Shown: in pieces, positions 1 to 9,100 of the stretch
Layout of the letters: the number at the start of each line of letters is the position of its first letter
How positions within the stretch are numbered: position 1 is the first letter of the stretch
From: Hyphomonas sp.
Lineage (GTDB): Bacteria; Pseudomonadota; Alphaproteobacteria; Caulobacterales; Hyphomonadaceae
Length of the DNA: 47,517 bases
NCBI RefSeq assembly: GCF_022844445.1
Contig: NZ_JALHLS010000020.1
Location: 1 to 47,517, forward strand
Direction of reading: 5' to 3'
Position numbers and translations under genes: made by a program
The notes under the pieces: model-generated
What the model saw: only the letters and a program-made list of their open reading frames with translations
The model's database searches: none
What the model was told of the DNA's origin: nothing

Positions 1-53
1 TGCTTCCAATGTGCTTCCAAATCGAAAACTGAGCTAAGTCCCAAAAAGAAAAA

Positions 54-81
54 CCCCCGAAAACCTTTCGGTTTTCAGGGG
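54..81 (-). terminator. Rho-independent-type terminator
   Basis: A GC-rich stem (CCCC-GAAAACC pairing with GGTTTT-C-GGGG, one bulge) closes on a TTTC loop. Read on the minus strand it is followed by a long T-rich run (the A-rich 42-53 stretch of the plus strand), as expected of an intrinsic terminator. It would end minus-strand transcription about 500 bases beyond the last gene of operon A. Confidence 0.65.
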
Positions 82-240
82 CTTATTTGGGTGCGGGAAG
101 GCGCACCCGTCAAAAAAGTACGGAAATAATTCCTTTTATTACAACAGCATAGCAAGCATCCGGCCAAGGACGCGGTCACCTGCGATTGGCTTTGTGGATG
201 TGGATGAGGTTTCTGAGGTTTTCGACACCGAACTAAGACA

Positions 241-366
241 ATGACGCCCGCAGCGCGCCGGTCGCTCGTGCATGTTGGGGGCCTCGCTCCCGACGCGCTC
301 GCCACACCTCAAACCATGGGCATCGGGGGCATCACCCCCGCCATGAAACTGAAACTTGCCGCTTGA
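241..366 (+). pseudogene. Possible C-terminal remnant of an IS transposase
   Basis: The frame ending at the TGA at 364-366 reads PQTMGIGGITPAMKLKLAA at its end. This resembles the tail that follows the last catalytic residue of IS3/IS481-type DDE transposases, where an RPH-x-LGG-x-TPA pattern is common. Upstream, no start or DDE core is visible. About 30 bases downstream is a TTAAAAATGGGATGATTACC stretch that could be an IS end. The family assignment rests on a short resemblance only. Confidence 0.25.
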
Positions 367-552
367 AGTCCAGAAATCCGGCCGCTTAAAAATGGGATGA
401 TTACCCTCTCTCTGCGCCTGCGCAACGAATGCCGCGGCGGCCGGCCCTTATTGGCCCTTCAGAAGAACTGGGAAGGGTATGCCGGGTGAACCGGACCTCA
501 CAGCATATGAAGGAGTACTGGGGGCTTTGAGTGTGACATCGTATCAGGACCA

Positions 553-3150
553 TCACAGCCCAGCCATAAGGTTATCGCCGCTGGCTTTTCCTTCGACATA
601 AGGGAAGATGGCCCACAACCAGAAGTGCTCTTGTGGCATGGACCGAAAGGACGCGTCCGGCCCGAAATTTATAAAGTTTAAATTAAGCCCCTGGTTACCC
701 GCAGAACTGACCAAATGCGAATTGCACAGCTCAACGATCACTTCGTCAATCTGAGGATTTTCAGAGCATATGCTCAACCGCAAAGCTTCGCAGAGGCGGC
801 TTACATTCGAAGCCCCCAAATCGCTCAAGAACACTTTCGACACCATTTTTTCACCAAGAACAGGCCTCAGGACACCTAAAGTCTTTTTGTGCTTCGTATC
901 GCCAGCAATACCTATGAAGCCAGCGGCCCAGTCCGCAATGAAATGCAGAGGGCGGCCAAATTCGTTCATCCTCTGTGCTCGGTATTCCCCGTCTCTTATT
1001 GTTTTGGCGATTATGGAGAGGATGTTCTTCGATCGAAGGGAGCGGCCGCGACCCCATGAACGCAACCATCCCCTGACTAGTGGAAAGGCCGATGCTTTAT
1101 CATACGATTCCACGGTCCCATCTTCAGCCCCATTATTTACATATGAACTTAGCCCGAACCTTTGGAAATAGGCTCCTCTAAGTCTGTTAAGCGTTGGCTC
1201 GTACATCGTCCTTGTGGCGAGATGAATAGAAATGGAGGCATCTTCAGACAAGAAATTTGTGTATACGAACACAACGAAACAAACATTGTGGTAGATTGCT
1301 TCGTCAAGTCGACTGTCTCTAAAGGTCTTGAGGCTGAGTTCTGCAATGTCTAGCGGCTCCTCGGATTCGCACTTCAAACTGACAATGTCGATTTGCAAAT
1401 CCTGTCCGAGCGCTTCGCTTAGGATCCGAAGATCACCTTCTAAGCTGGCTTGGCTCAGTGCGTTAGATTTTCTGATTGTTAGTTGGCGTTCAACAAAGAG
1501 CGCATTCATTTTGTCGGCGGCTGCATCCGCCTCTTCGATACTATTGAACGACGCGATCGCGGCAGTGGAGCACAGTTTTTCACTACCGCTCTCATCGAAA
1601 AATATCTCGAAGTGCTTTTGGACGCGATCTTTGGGGCGGGACGCTTCCAATCGCTTGGCTTCAGTCTGTACATAGGCCAACTGCAACCGCCGCTGGAGCA
1701 TTGGCATTGCCCGATCCATAGCGCTGCCGAGCGCCGTTATTGCAATTTCTATCGAGGCCGGATTGCCCAGCGGGTTGGGTTTCTGAAAGCCGGTGAAGAT
1801 GTTGCGATAAGGCTTGAGCTGCTCGCGAATGCGCGCCTGTGATGTGGATGAAAACAGGATGATCGGCGTCAACGGGAGGGCAAGCGCGAGCAGCCGCGGA
1901 AGCAGCAGCAAGGACTGGTCGTCCCAATGCTCTGCTTCGGGTGCGCCCCGACTCAACCAGTCTTTAAGGCCGTCGATCTCGGACTGCTTTATCGCGTCCC
2001 ACGCCAAAGTTTTGAATTCGGTAAACCGCTCTGCGAGTTTGAGAAGCGTCTTGGTATCATTCAGAAAAGCCGCCCGCTTCGCACGAGGGTAGAGCCTGAA
2101 ATCAAGAAAAATGATCTCGGGATGCCCATTCTTTTTTACAGAGACATTTTGGATGAAGTCGCGCTTATCGAAGACTGCCCGCTCGGACAGAAAAGATAGA
2201 AGCTTACCTGGTGTGGACTCCTCGCTTATGCTCGGATTGAGCTTGCTCAAGAAGGCAAAAAGGAAACTCCCCCACCCGGTAGCGTGCATGTCATCATAGA
2301 GGGTGACGAAGACCTTCTTGTTGAAGGGGTATTCTTTTTTGCTCTCGTTTGGCCATATTTCCCACCCAGTGCGCTCCGATGTCGCCTTTTGGCACCAAGC
2401 GACCTTCTGCAGGAAAGCAAGCGCGGTTGGAGACGCAGCCTTGTCGCTCGAACCCGAACGCTCGGATGCATCTTGCGCCAGACCGTCAGGCGCCGCAGCG
2501 AGCAGCATGCGCGCGCCGACGATGTTGTTGATATCGTGATGCTCATCACTCTCTTTCAGCGAAGCCGCCCAGAGCCGCCAGAGCATTCGGAGTGCACGAT
2601 ATTCTCTGTCTGCGATGCGGCGCGCAGTCCAGTCCATCGCCAGTGACCACTGATCTACGGACCGGACGAGTAGCCCGCCGGGGCTCGCATCGGGCAATAC
2701 CAGCACAGGACGATGGAGGTAGCTGGCTCCATCGGGTCGAATCACCGTCGCGGCGAGCACGACCCAGGGCATGTCGGCGAGCAGCTGGCGCCGCACCTGC
2801 CAGGACCACCCCCCGCCCCAGTCATCGATCCTCGCATCGATGATTGCTATGGCAGGAATGTTCTGTGCTGACTCAGCGCGCCTCAACGACCATGCAAGCG
2901 CCCAATCAAGCGGTGTGACATGTGGCTCAAGCAAGCGATCGTCGGGGTCGGAGGACACCCCGGAGGCCCCGCGCTCCCATACGATGACCACTGGCCCGTC
3001 TCCTGGGTCGAACGCGTCAGACCACAACAGATCGAAGTCCGACGCGTAGTGACACACGCGGACAGCTTCACCAAGCGCCGTACGAATTCCATCGACGTAA
3101 GTCACTGTTTTCCAACCCCCATTTGTGAGCTCTACCTGTTTAGGGGCCAA
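553..3150 (-). CDS. Receiver domain fused to DUF3800-like nuclease-fold domain
   Basis: The 865-residue soluble protein is the last gene of operon A. Residues 1-270 are of unknown fold with alternating hydrophobic strands. Residues about 280-465 read as a complete response-regulator receiver: acidic pair D286/D287 (YDDMH), phosphoacceptor D350 (FLDFRL), a Ser/Thr-rich strand (LFSSTSQ) and lysine K457 (FQKP), with a large insertion between the third and fourth strands. Residues about 510-860 match DUF3800: IFFDESG with D519 near the start and HFIADWAAG near the end, where the family has its second conserved aspartate. DUF3800 is predicted to have an RNase H-like fold. I infer a phosphorylation-controlled, nuclease-like effector; the activity is unproven. 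The start is TTG at 3150, overlapping the upstream gene by 19 bases. In-frame GTG codons further in are alternatives. Confidence 0.75.
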   Translation of the reverse strand: MAPKQVELTNGGWKTVTYVDGIRTALGEAVRVCHYASDFDLLWSDAFDPGDGPVVIVWERGASGVSSDPDDRLLEPHVTPLDWALAWSLRRAESAQNIPAIAIIDARIDDWGGGWSWQVRRQLLADMPWVVLAATVIRPDGASYLHRPVLVLPDASPGGLLVRSVDQWSLAMDWTARRIADREYRALRMLWRLWAASLKESDEHHDINNIVGARMLLAAAPDGLAQDASERSGSSDKAASPTALAFLQKVAWCQKATSERTGWEIWPNESKKEYPFNKKVFVTLYDDMHATGWGSFLFAFLSKLNPSISEESTPGKLLSFLSERAVFDKRDFIQNVSVKKNGHPEIIFLDFRLYPRAKRAAFLNDTKTLLKLAERFTEFKTLAWDAIKQSEIDGLKDWLSRGAPEAEHWDDQSLLLLPRLLALALPLTPIILFSSTSQARIREQLKPYRNIFTGFQKPNPLGNPASIEIAITALGSAMDRAMPMLQRRLQLAYVQTEAKRLEASRPKDRVQKHFEIFFDESGSEKLCSTAAIASFNSIEEADAAADKMNALFVERQLTIRKSNALSQASLEGDLRILSEALGQDLQIDIVSLKCESEEPLDIAELSLKTFRDSRLDEAIYHNVCFVVFVYTNFLSEDASISIHLATRTMYEPTLNRLRGAYFQRFGLSSYVNNGAEDGTVESYDKASAFPLVRGWLRSWGRGRSLRSKNILSIIAKTIRDGEYRAQRMNEFGRPLHFIADWAAGFIGIAGDTKHKKTLGVLRPVLGEKMVSKVFLSDLGASNVSRLCEALRLSICSENPQIDEVIVELCNSHLVSSAGNQGLNLNFINFGPDASFRSMPQEHFWLWAIFPYVEGKASGDNLMAGL

Positions 3151-4652
3151 GCCTTGTTCTGACTTACGTAGCCTCTAACACGGTCCCACGTCTGTGCAGT
3201 ATTGCGGTCGCCAAACAAATATTGGCCCAACTCAATCTGTTGCAATCTGACGTTACCCAAGCGCTCGCGCAATACTGAAAATATCTTCTCGTTGACTGGG
3301 CGAAGCATGTACTTCGGAAGATCCTTGTAAAATTCGTAGCGTTCAGGTCCTTGTTCCATACTGTCAAGCTTCGCGAAGAGCCCATCGACAACAAGGCGTG
3401 CCTCAAGTTCGATCGTGGTTTGGGGTTCATTCCTTTCGTCGATCGCGTTGTTCGAGACTGGCTTCGGGTAAGGGATGACTTCAAAGTCGATATCTTCCGG
3501 CATCAGGATTTCGTTTTGTGTCCACATCAGCGCACTGGTCAGCACGTTCCTGAACTCGCGGATGTTCCCGGGCCAGTCGTGGGCGGACAGCTTCGCTAGC
3601 GTTTCTGGCCGCAATTGCGGGCTCACTGGCATCGGCGCCGATGAATTGAACTCCTCGACTATCTGGGAAAAGAGTGCGGGGATGTCCTGCAACCGATGAC
3701 GAAGCGGCGGCAGCGAAAGTTCGAATTCCGCAAGACGATCTTTCAGATCGCGTCTGAACCCGCCGGTGGCGAACTGCTCGTTTAGGTCATGCTGGGTGCC
3801 CGACACTATCCTTGCATCGCTAGGCTTCGCACCTTGATTGCTTGAATCCTGCTCAGTTTGTTGATCGAGGCAAGCAATCAAGGCCGCCTGCGCTTCGATG
3901 GTGAGGTCGCCGACTTCATCGATGAACAATGTGCCGTTGCGGGCTGTATTAAGCAGGCCGGAGCCGGCAACGCTGACACTACGCATAGCACCCGCAGGAT
4001 GACCGAAAAGTGAGGCCAGCATGAGATCCTTAGGCAACGCGGCGATGCGGGCAACAACGAACTCGCCGGATCGACCACTCGCTCTGTGTATCGCCCGAGC
4101 AGCAATTTCCTTTCCTGTCCCGGTTTCTCCTCGCAGCAATATGCTCTTATGCGACGGCGCTGCGAGACTGAGCCGGCGGGCAAATTCTAACATTGCTTCG
4201 GTTTGTCCAACTGGGAAACCGAGTTGGTGGGTGTAATCGTCGGCTTTGCGCCCAAACTCGGCGATGGCGCGATCAAGCCTCCGAGCGAATTCCGGCGCCC
4301 AGTTTTCGGATTCGAGATCAGGCTTGCTGACGATTGCCAAAGGCCTCAGCTCGAATGTCTCTGCCGGGATCTCGTTATTCGCCGGTCGGGTTGAAAATAT
4401 CAGAACCGGGATATGGGGGAAGCGCTGCCTGAGCACAGTATGGAAGGCGCCTCCTGTGGTGCGCCTTGCACCGACCTCGTCGTCGTCGAAATGAAGGTCG
4501 AGGAGTATGAGGTCGGGGTCGAACTCCTCGACCTTCCTCTCGGCCCCTTCCGTCTTTGTCACCTGCTCGATCTCAAAGCCGAAGGGCGCGAGATAGGGTT
4601 CCATTTGTGCCGAGACCGGCACATCGTCGACAACCAGTATCTTCTTGCCCAT
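3132..4652 (-). CDS. NtrC-like response regulator lacking the GAFTGA loop
   Basis: The 506-residue protein has an intact receiver domain (residues 1-125; D9, D10, phosphoacceptor D52, K110) and a sigma54-type AAA+ domain. The AAA+ domain shows Walker A GETGTGKE near 175, Walker B TLFIDEV near 242 and a canonical sensor/arginine-finger run, FRRDLKDRL then PPLRHRLQDI. The loop that normally reads GAFTGA and touches sigma54 reads GAMRSV (near 220). It is therefore unlikely to remodel sigma54 holoenzyme in the usual way. Instead of an obvious Fis-type helix-turn-helix, the C-terminus has a different helical segment (LGQYLFGDRNTAQTWDRV), which might bind DNA. ATG start 4 bases after the upstream stop. 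No sigma54 promoter was noticed nearby. Confidence 0.85.
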   Translation of the reverse strand: MGKKILVVDDVPVSAQMEPYLAPFGFEIEQVTKTEGAERKVEEFDPDLILLDLHFDDDEVGARRTTGGAFHTVLRQRFPHIPVLIFSTRPANNEIPAETFELRPLAIVSKPDLESENWAPEFARRLDRAIAEFGRKADDYTHQLGFPVGQTEAMLEFARRLSLAAPSHKSILLRGETGTGKEIAARAIHRASGRSGEFVVARIAALPKDLMLASLFGHPAGAMRSVSVAGSGLLNTARNGTLFIDEVGDLTIEAQAALIACLDQQTEQDSSNQGAKPSDARIVSGTQHDLNEQFATGGFRRDLKDRLAEFELSLPPLRHRLQDIPALFSQIVEEFNSSAPMPVSPQLRPETLAKLSAHDWPGNIREFRNVLTSALMWTQNEILMPEDIDFEVIPYPKPVSNNAIDERNEPQTTIELEARLVVDGLFAKLDSMEQGPERYEFYKDLPKYMLRPVNEKIFSVLRERLGNVRLQQIELGQYLFGDRNTAQTWDRVRGYVSQNKAWPLNR

Positions 4653-4656
4653 ATTT

Positions 4657-5475
4657 CTAACCCGTTGGTTCCGAAAGCTTTGCTTCGAGGCCTATCATAG
4701 TCTCGTATAGTTCTGCGCAGGCAGACTCCAGCCTTCGTGAAATCAATGCTAATTCCCTCAGCTCGTTGACCTCCGGATGGCGTGGAGCATTAAGCAATCG
4801 CGCTTTGCGTTCCTCGAGCGCTGCGCTGGCACAATTTAGATCCTCTAGCTGCTTGTGCAGGAGTTCCGCACGCATTTCTTCCGCTTGTTCCTGCCCAAGT
4901 TGGTGCAACGCAAGGGACAAGTTTTTGATAGAAAAGCTCTGCCTGTCGGAAAGGCACTCGGCAGGCCTGAGAATACGATCGGTCAGGACCAGACGGCCCC
5001 GTTCTACATCCGAGAAGATCCGCGCCGTCCCTGACTGCCCCTGCTTTACACGCTCGAACCAGTGAAGGACCTTTCCGATGTGGCCGAGCAATTCAGCGGC
5101 GCTCCGGCGAGGGATGGGGGTGAAACGCCCCATCAGGACACGCGCCGCAGCGGCGCGCAGGTCGTCCACAGAGCTAGGCATCTTGAGATAGGCCATGCCC
5201 GGCCAGTCTAAAATCCAGGCTGCTTCTGCATAAGATTGCACCAATTGTTCAAACTGGCCCGGGTCGTGTAGCCCGAAGAGTACGATCCCCGGAACTGGCG
5301 TTCCCGCCCCTGACCTCGAATTCACCTCATTGATGCCAGCCAAGAGGCCAGAAAATCGCTCGAACTTGCCATGCGCGTCGAAATCCACCGCAAGCAGAAC
5401 GATCGAGCGCCAGTCGACTTCCGGCGCGGCGTGCCTTGCAGCGGCGCTTAGCGCTTCGAGCGTTCCAGAGACCAT
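4657..5475 (-). CDS. Receiver-like protein with coiled-coil tail
   Basis: The 272-residue protein is not assignable to a named family. Residues 25-120 run like a truncated receiver domain: a strand ending in VDFD, a second PGIVLFGLHDP strand, and AYLKMPSS in the position of the conserved-lysine strand, followed by a helix. The acidic pair of the first strand is missing. Residues about 125-270 are helical and rich in Glu, Leu and Arg, and look like a coiled-coil or helical bundle, as in dimerisation or phosphotransfer segments. ATG start 6 bases after the upstream stop, so it is co-transcribed with the kinase-like and regulator genes. I infer an accessory or pseudo-receiver component of the same relay. 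Confidence 0.6.
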   Translation of the reverse strand: MVSGTLEALSAAARHAAPEVDWRSIVLLAVDFDAHGKFERFSGLLAGINEVNSRSGAGTPVPGIVLFGLHDPGQFEQLVQSYAEAAWILDWPGMAYLKMPSSVDDLRAAAARVLMGRFTPIPRRSAAELLGHIGKVLHWFERVKQGQSGTARIFSDVERGRLVLTDRILRPAECLSDRQSFSIKNLSLALHQLGQEQAEEMRAELLHKQLEDLNCASAALEERKARLLNAPRHPEVNELRELALISRRLESACAELYETMIGLEAKLSEPTG

Positions 5476-5481
5476 AGGAGC

Positions 5482-6084
5482 TTAATCCTGGGATCGTGAC
5501 AGCCTTGCGACTTCATTTGAAATGGCTGCTTGAATTCCACCGGCCGCACCTCCTTGGCCTAGGAGGAAATCGCCCAATTCTGTGGTGCGGATTTCGGCTT
5601 CCCAAGCCCCCAGAACGGCCTCCGGGTTAAGGATTCTTGTCTGCTCAAGCATCGCGACATTATTGATGATCATCCATTCCGCGTCGGCGAATATCCCACT
5701 TTTCAGACTTTCAATTGCACTGGCTATCTCGTGGGCGTGGCTATTGCGATGCAGTATTATCTTGAGTTTCTCATAGATTTCGGCACCTGGAACATGGCTG
5801 AATATCTTTGCTCGCCTTTGGTTCGGCCATTGCCGGATTACCGTATACTGTTCATCACTTGGCGGCTTGCTACCATGCTCGACCCACAGAACCGGATGGG
5901 CGCCGTCGAAGTGCGTCGGCATTAGTTCTCTGGTGATCGTGTCCCTCATGACGATGAGTGAGCCCCTTTCGAAATCGTTTTCGAGCCGTCGTCCGTCGGC
6001 ATCGAAAGCGGAGATTTGTAGATTAAGCCAAGCACCGCCAAGGGGATCATTGGGTCTGGCAAAAATTACAAGCGGGTTGGCCAT
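5482..6084 (-). CDS. Unknown 200-residue protein in signalling operon
   Basis: I do not recognise this family. The protein is soluble, with no membrane segment or signal peptide. The N-terminal half alternates short hydrophobic strands (LVIFARP, LIVMRD, HPVLWVEHG). The C-terminal half is helical and ends in a Gly-rich GQGGAAGG stretch and an amphipathic helix. The ATG is preceded by AAGGAT and sits 19 bases after the stop of the kinase-like gene. Position between the sensor and the receiver proteins suggests an adaptor or modulator role, but nothing in the sequence proves a function. Confidence 0.6.
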   Translation of the reverse strand: MANPLVIFARPNDPLGGAWLNLQISAFDADGRRLENDFERGSLIVMRDTITRELMPTHFDGAHPVLWVEHGSKPPSDEQYTVIRQWPNQRRAKIFSHVPGAEIYEKLKIILHRNSHAHEIASAIESLKSGIFADAEWMIINNVAMLEQTRILNPEAVLGAWEAEIRTTELGDFLLGQGGAAGGIQAAISNEVARLSRSQD

Positions 6085-6103
6085 GATCTAATCCTTTATC
6101 GAG

Positions 6104-9100
6104 CTAATCAAATTCGGGACGCGATGCGCTCCACAAGGTGCGCATGAGCCCGAGCTTACTCGGTCGCCTTACCAGATATTCGAGGAATGCGGAAACAGGC
6201 AGATAGCGAAGCACCTCGCCCTCTGCGTCCTTTTCTTGACGCGCGACCGAGCGACCGAAAGTTGCAACCCCGCGTCCCGTTACGACTGCAACAACGCAGT
6301 CTTCGAAACAGGGATTTCCCCGGATCAGTTGATGAACGGCTGCCGCAGCATCCTCCAATTTTTCATCCTTGGACAGTTGTTCCAGAATGGTCAGGTGGAC
6401 GATTAGAAAATCCTGATTTTTGCTCAACCCTTCTAGCCAGTCCTTGCACGACTTCATGGTCGGATGGTCGAGGTTACAAACAGCTTTTTCAGGCACTTGC
6501 ACACGCATTCCTTCCCAGTATTTTTTTAGCGCAAGCGACCGGAATTCTGTAGCTGCTTGCGCCTGAACCCGCTCATCAAGCACGACCACGCGAGGAATGC
6601 TGGCGGCTAGCAACTCCCAACCCTGTCCGCGCTTCAAAGCTTCAATCACGTGGGTCGCAGGAAGGCCCGAAAAACAACCTTCCCAGCCAATAAATCCTAC
6701 GTGGTGACTCCCCTCCCCTACGATTTCATTGTGCCTGTTCAAAGCGGCCATTAGATTATCGAGGTAGGACTGCCCTACATGATCTACCCAGAAAGCCGCC
6801 TGCAGACCTGTCTGGTGGTTCAGCCAAGTCGGAAGCCTGCCTTTTTGTGCACATGACAGTGGATCCGGCCAGTTATTCCGTGCATCCTGCCCAAGCGCGA
6901 CTTCCCCATTCGGCAATTCGCCAGCAGCGATTGCGAAACCTGCAAGCCGGCGTTCTGGAGGCAAGGCAGCGAGCAAATTTGCATAGGCCCTATGGAGGGG
7001 TTCCAGCAGCGCAAATGTATCCGTGTCGTCGTCGTCGGGGGCATCAAAGTGTACAGCTGACTTCGGCAGACAGCGGATCGGCAGATAATGCTTGTACCGT
7101 TTGACCCATCTGACCACCCTTTCGTTATTGTCGTCATACACGACAAAGCCGTAGCCACTCAGGTTCCGCAGGTCTGCCTTAAAGGATTGTCTATTCGGCT
7201 CTTCATCGGGTTCCGAGGGAAGTCTGAGCTCGGTGAAACCTGAGTTCGAGCCCTGCAGCCATCCGGACTTCTCCTCATCTCCGGCACTTATCGTCGCACA
7301 CAACTTCGCTTTCGGCACATGCAGCACATAGGAAAGACAATATTTCCCTTCTGCGAACTCGTAGGGTTCCGCCTGCAGCACAGGATATTGCTTCAGGCTC
7401 GTGCGTATCGCATCACTGCCGCCTAGATGGAATTGGTTTTCGAGGTCGGACAGGGACACCTGCCGCAGATATTGCGCACAGATCTGGATCTCACGCAGCC
7501 CCCAGTACTCCGGCTTGGGTGCGCCGTCTTGATCGAGAAACGGCTCATGCTGAATGATCCAATTGATACGATCGGGGAGCGCCTTGAATGCCAGCTTGGT
7601 CTTTTCTTCAGTCGTCAAGCTTGCCCAGATTTTTGCCAGTTCCGCCCTTGATCGGCGCGTCCAGACTTCGTCGCCTTCCGGAGTATGCCCGCCTTGCCGA
7701 GTACCATCTTTGCGCAAGAGAGACCGGGTGTCGACGATCCGCAACTCGATCAGGTCGGCATCTGGACGGTCAGTCGGAATAACGTCGATGTTCACCATGT
7801 CTGCCTGCTCGCTATTATGACGGGCACTGTTGCGGATGATGTTCTCGAGGATGACATAAAGCGCGTGGACCCCGACCTCGCCGCCGGGGCACGAGAAGAC
7901 GAAGTCGCCGACATAGCCATCGGCTAGATGGCCCTGCTCATCCAAGCGAGAGAGCCTTACCGTGGCTTTCATTTGGTCCTTGCCGGTAATGTATTCGAGA
8001 AGCGGGGGGAAACGTCCCGCTGCGTTCCCGAATATCTGGATTTGCTGGTCGTAGTTGAGTCGACCGAGCTGCTGCTTCAATGACAGCGGCTGAGCCCAGT
8101 AGGCCTTATCGGTTGTAGAGACCTCAGCCAGGAAATCCATGCGGCGCTGCAGGTAGGACAGGAAGTCGGCGCGCGGGTCGAGACGCTCAGTATCTATAGC
8201 GGTTTCCTTGTGCGATGCATAGCGAGCCAGCACGTGCGATCCGATATTATGCGACATGTTGCGACCCATGATCGCTGATACTGCATTGCGGAGTGCGGCG
8301 CGACGGGCTCGCACTTTGGGGATCAGCGCACGCATCAGATCAAGCTGTTGGCGCTGGTAGCTCTCGACCAGGAAATCCCGCGAATTCTGCTGCCCCTCCC
8401 GGGGTATCCGGCACGCTTTGGGGAACTTGAACCGGATGGATACATCCTGATACATGCCGCGTTCCTCGCCGGTGAGTTCAGGCAGATAGTAATCTGACCA
8501 CAGATCAAAGCTTGGCCGCGAGCCACCTCCCTCCCGCTGACGCTCGCAGGTCCACCACATGAAGGAGTCACCATACTCGTCGACAGCGATGCTGCCACTC
8601 GGCTTATCGGATTCGCCAAGGGGGCCCCCATCCATGCTTTCGTCCAGTTTCCAAGGAACTCGAACGCGAAGATAGGACTCTGCCGGTTTGTTTCGCTCCG
8701 GCGTTGGCGCGGAATCGCGAAAATACCGATAACAGGGAACACCCGCACGATAAACGACCGCCTCTTCCCAGTCCTGAATTTCAGCCAGAACTTTGAGAAA
8801 ATGGCTCAGGAGATCATGGGGCGGAGATACAGGCGTCGACAGCGCACGACGGAGCGAAATAGTTGCCAGTTCGTGGGCGAAGCTTTCGCACCTGCTTAGT
8901 ATCTTGTCTTTGTAGACATCCTCCCAGCGACTGTGCCCGACAACACCGAACATTTCTTGTTCGTTGGGAGGTTTGACAAAAATCAGAAGAACTGCGTGCA
9001 AGCAGCCAAAGCCAGACCTGCCAATCCATACATCATAAATTGGAACGAGTAATAGATGGTTGAGTTCTTCAAGCCTTTCGGAAAGTCTAAGTTCATTTCC

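Larger units (their letters stand above)
1..552. other. Gene-poor left edge with terminator and IS debris
   Basis: I see no convincing complete gene here. The stretch starts with a short tandem TGCTTCCAA repeat (positions 1-20). It then holds a strong hairpin (54-81, listed separately) and a second small hairpin, GGGTGCG/CGCACCC (89-108). Around 241-366 there is a possible tail of a transposase on the plus strand. A 76-codon minus-strand frame (75-305) has no recognisable features and is probably chance. The region lies downstream of the last gene of operon A. Confidence 0.6.

Noticed and set aside
1..120. tRNA gene or tRNA-borne attachment site at the left edge
   Set aside because: The hairpins there do not fold into a cloverleaf, and no anticodon arm or CCA-like end was seen. 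The main hairpin is better explained as a terminator.
75..305. 76-codon minus-strand frame at the left edge
   Set aside because: No ribosome-binding site, no recognisable motif, and it covers the hairpin region; probably chance.
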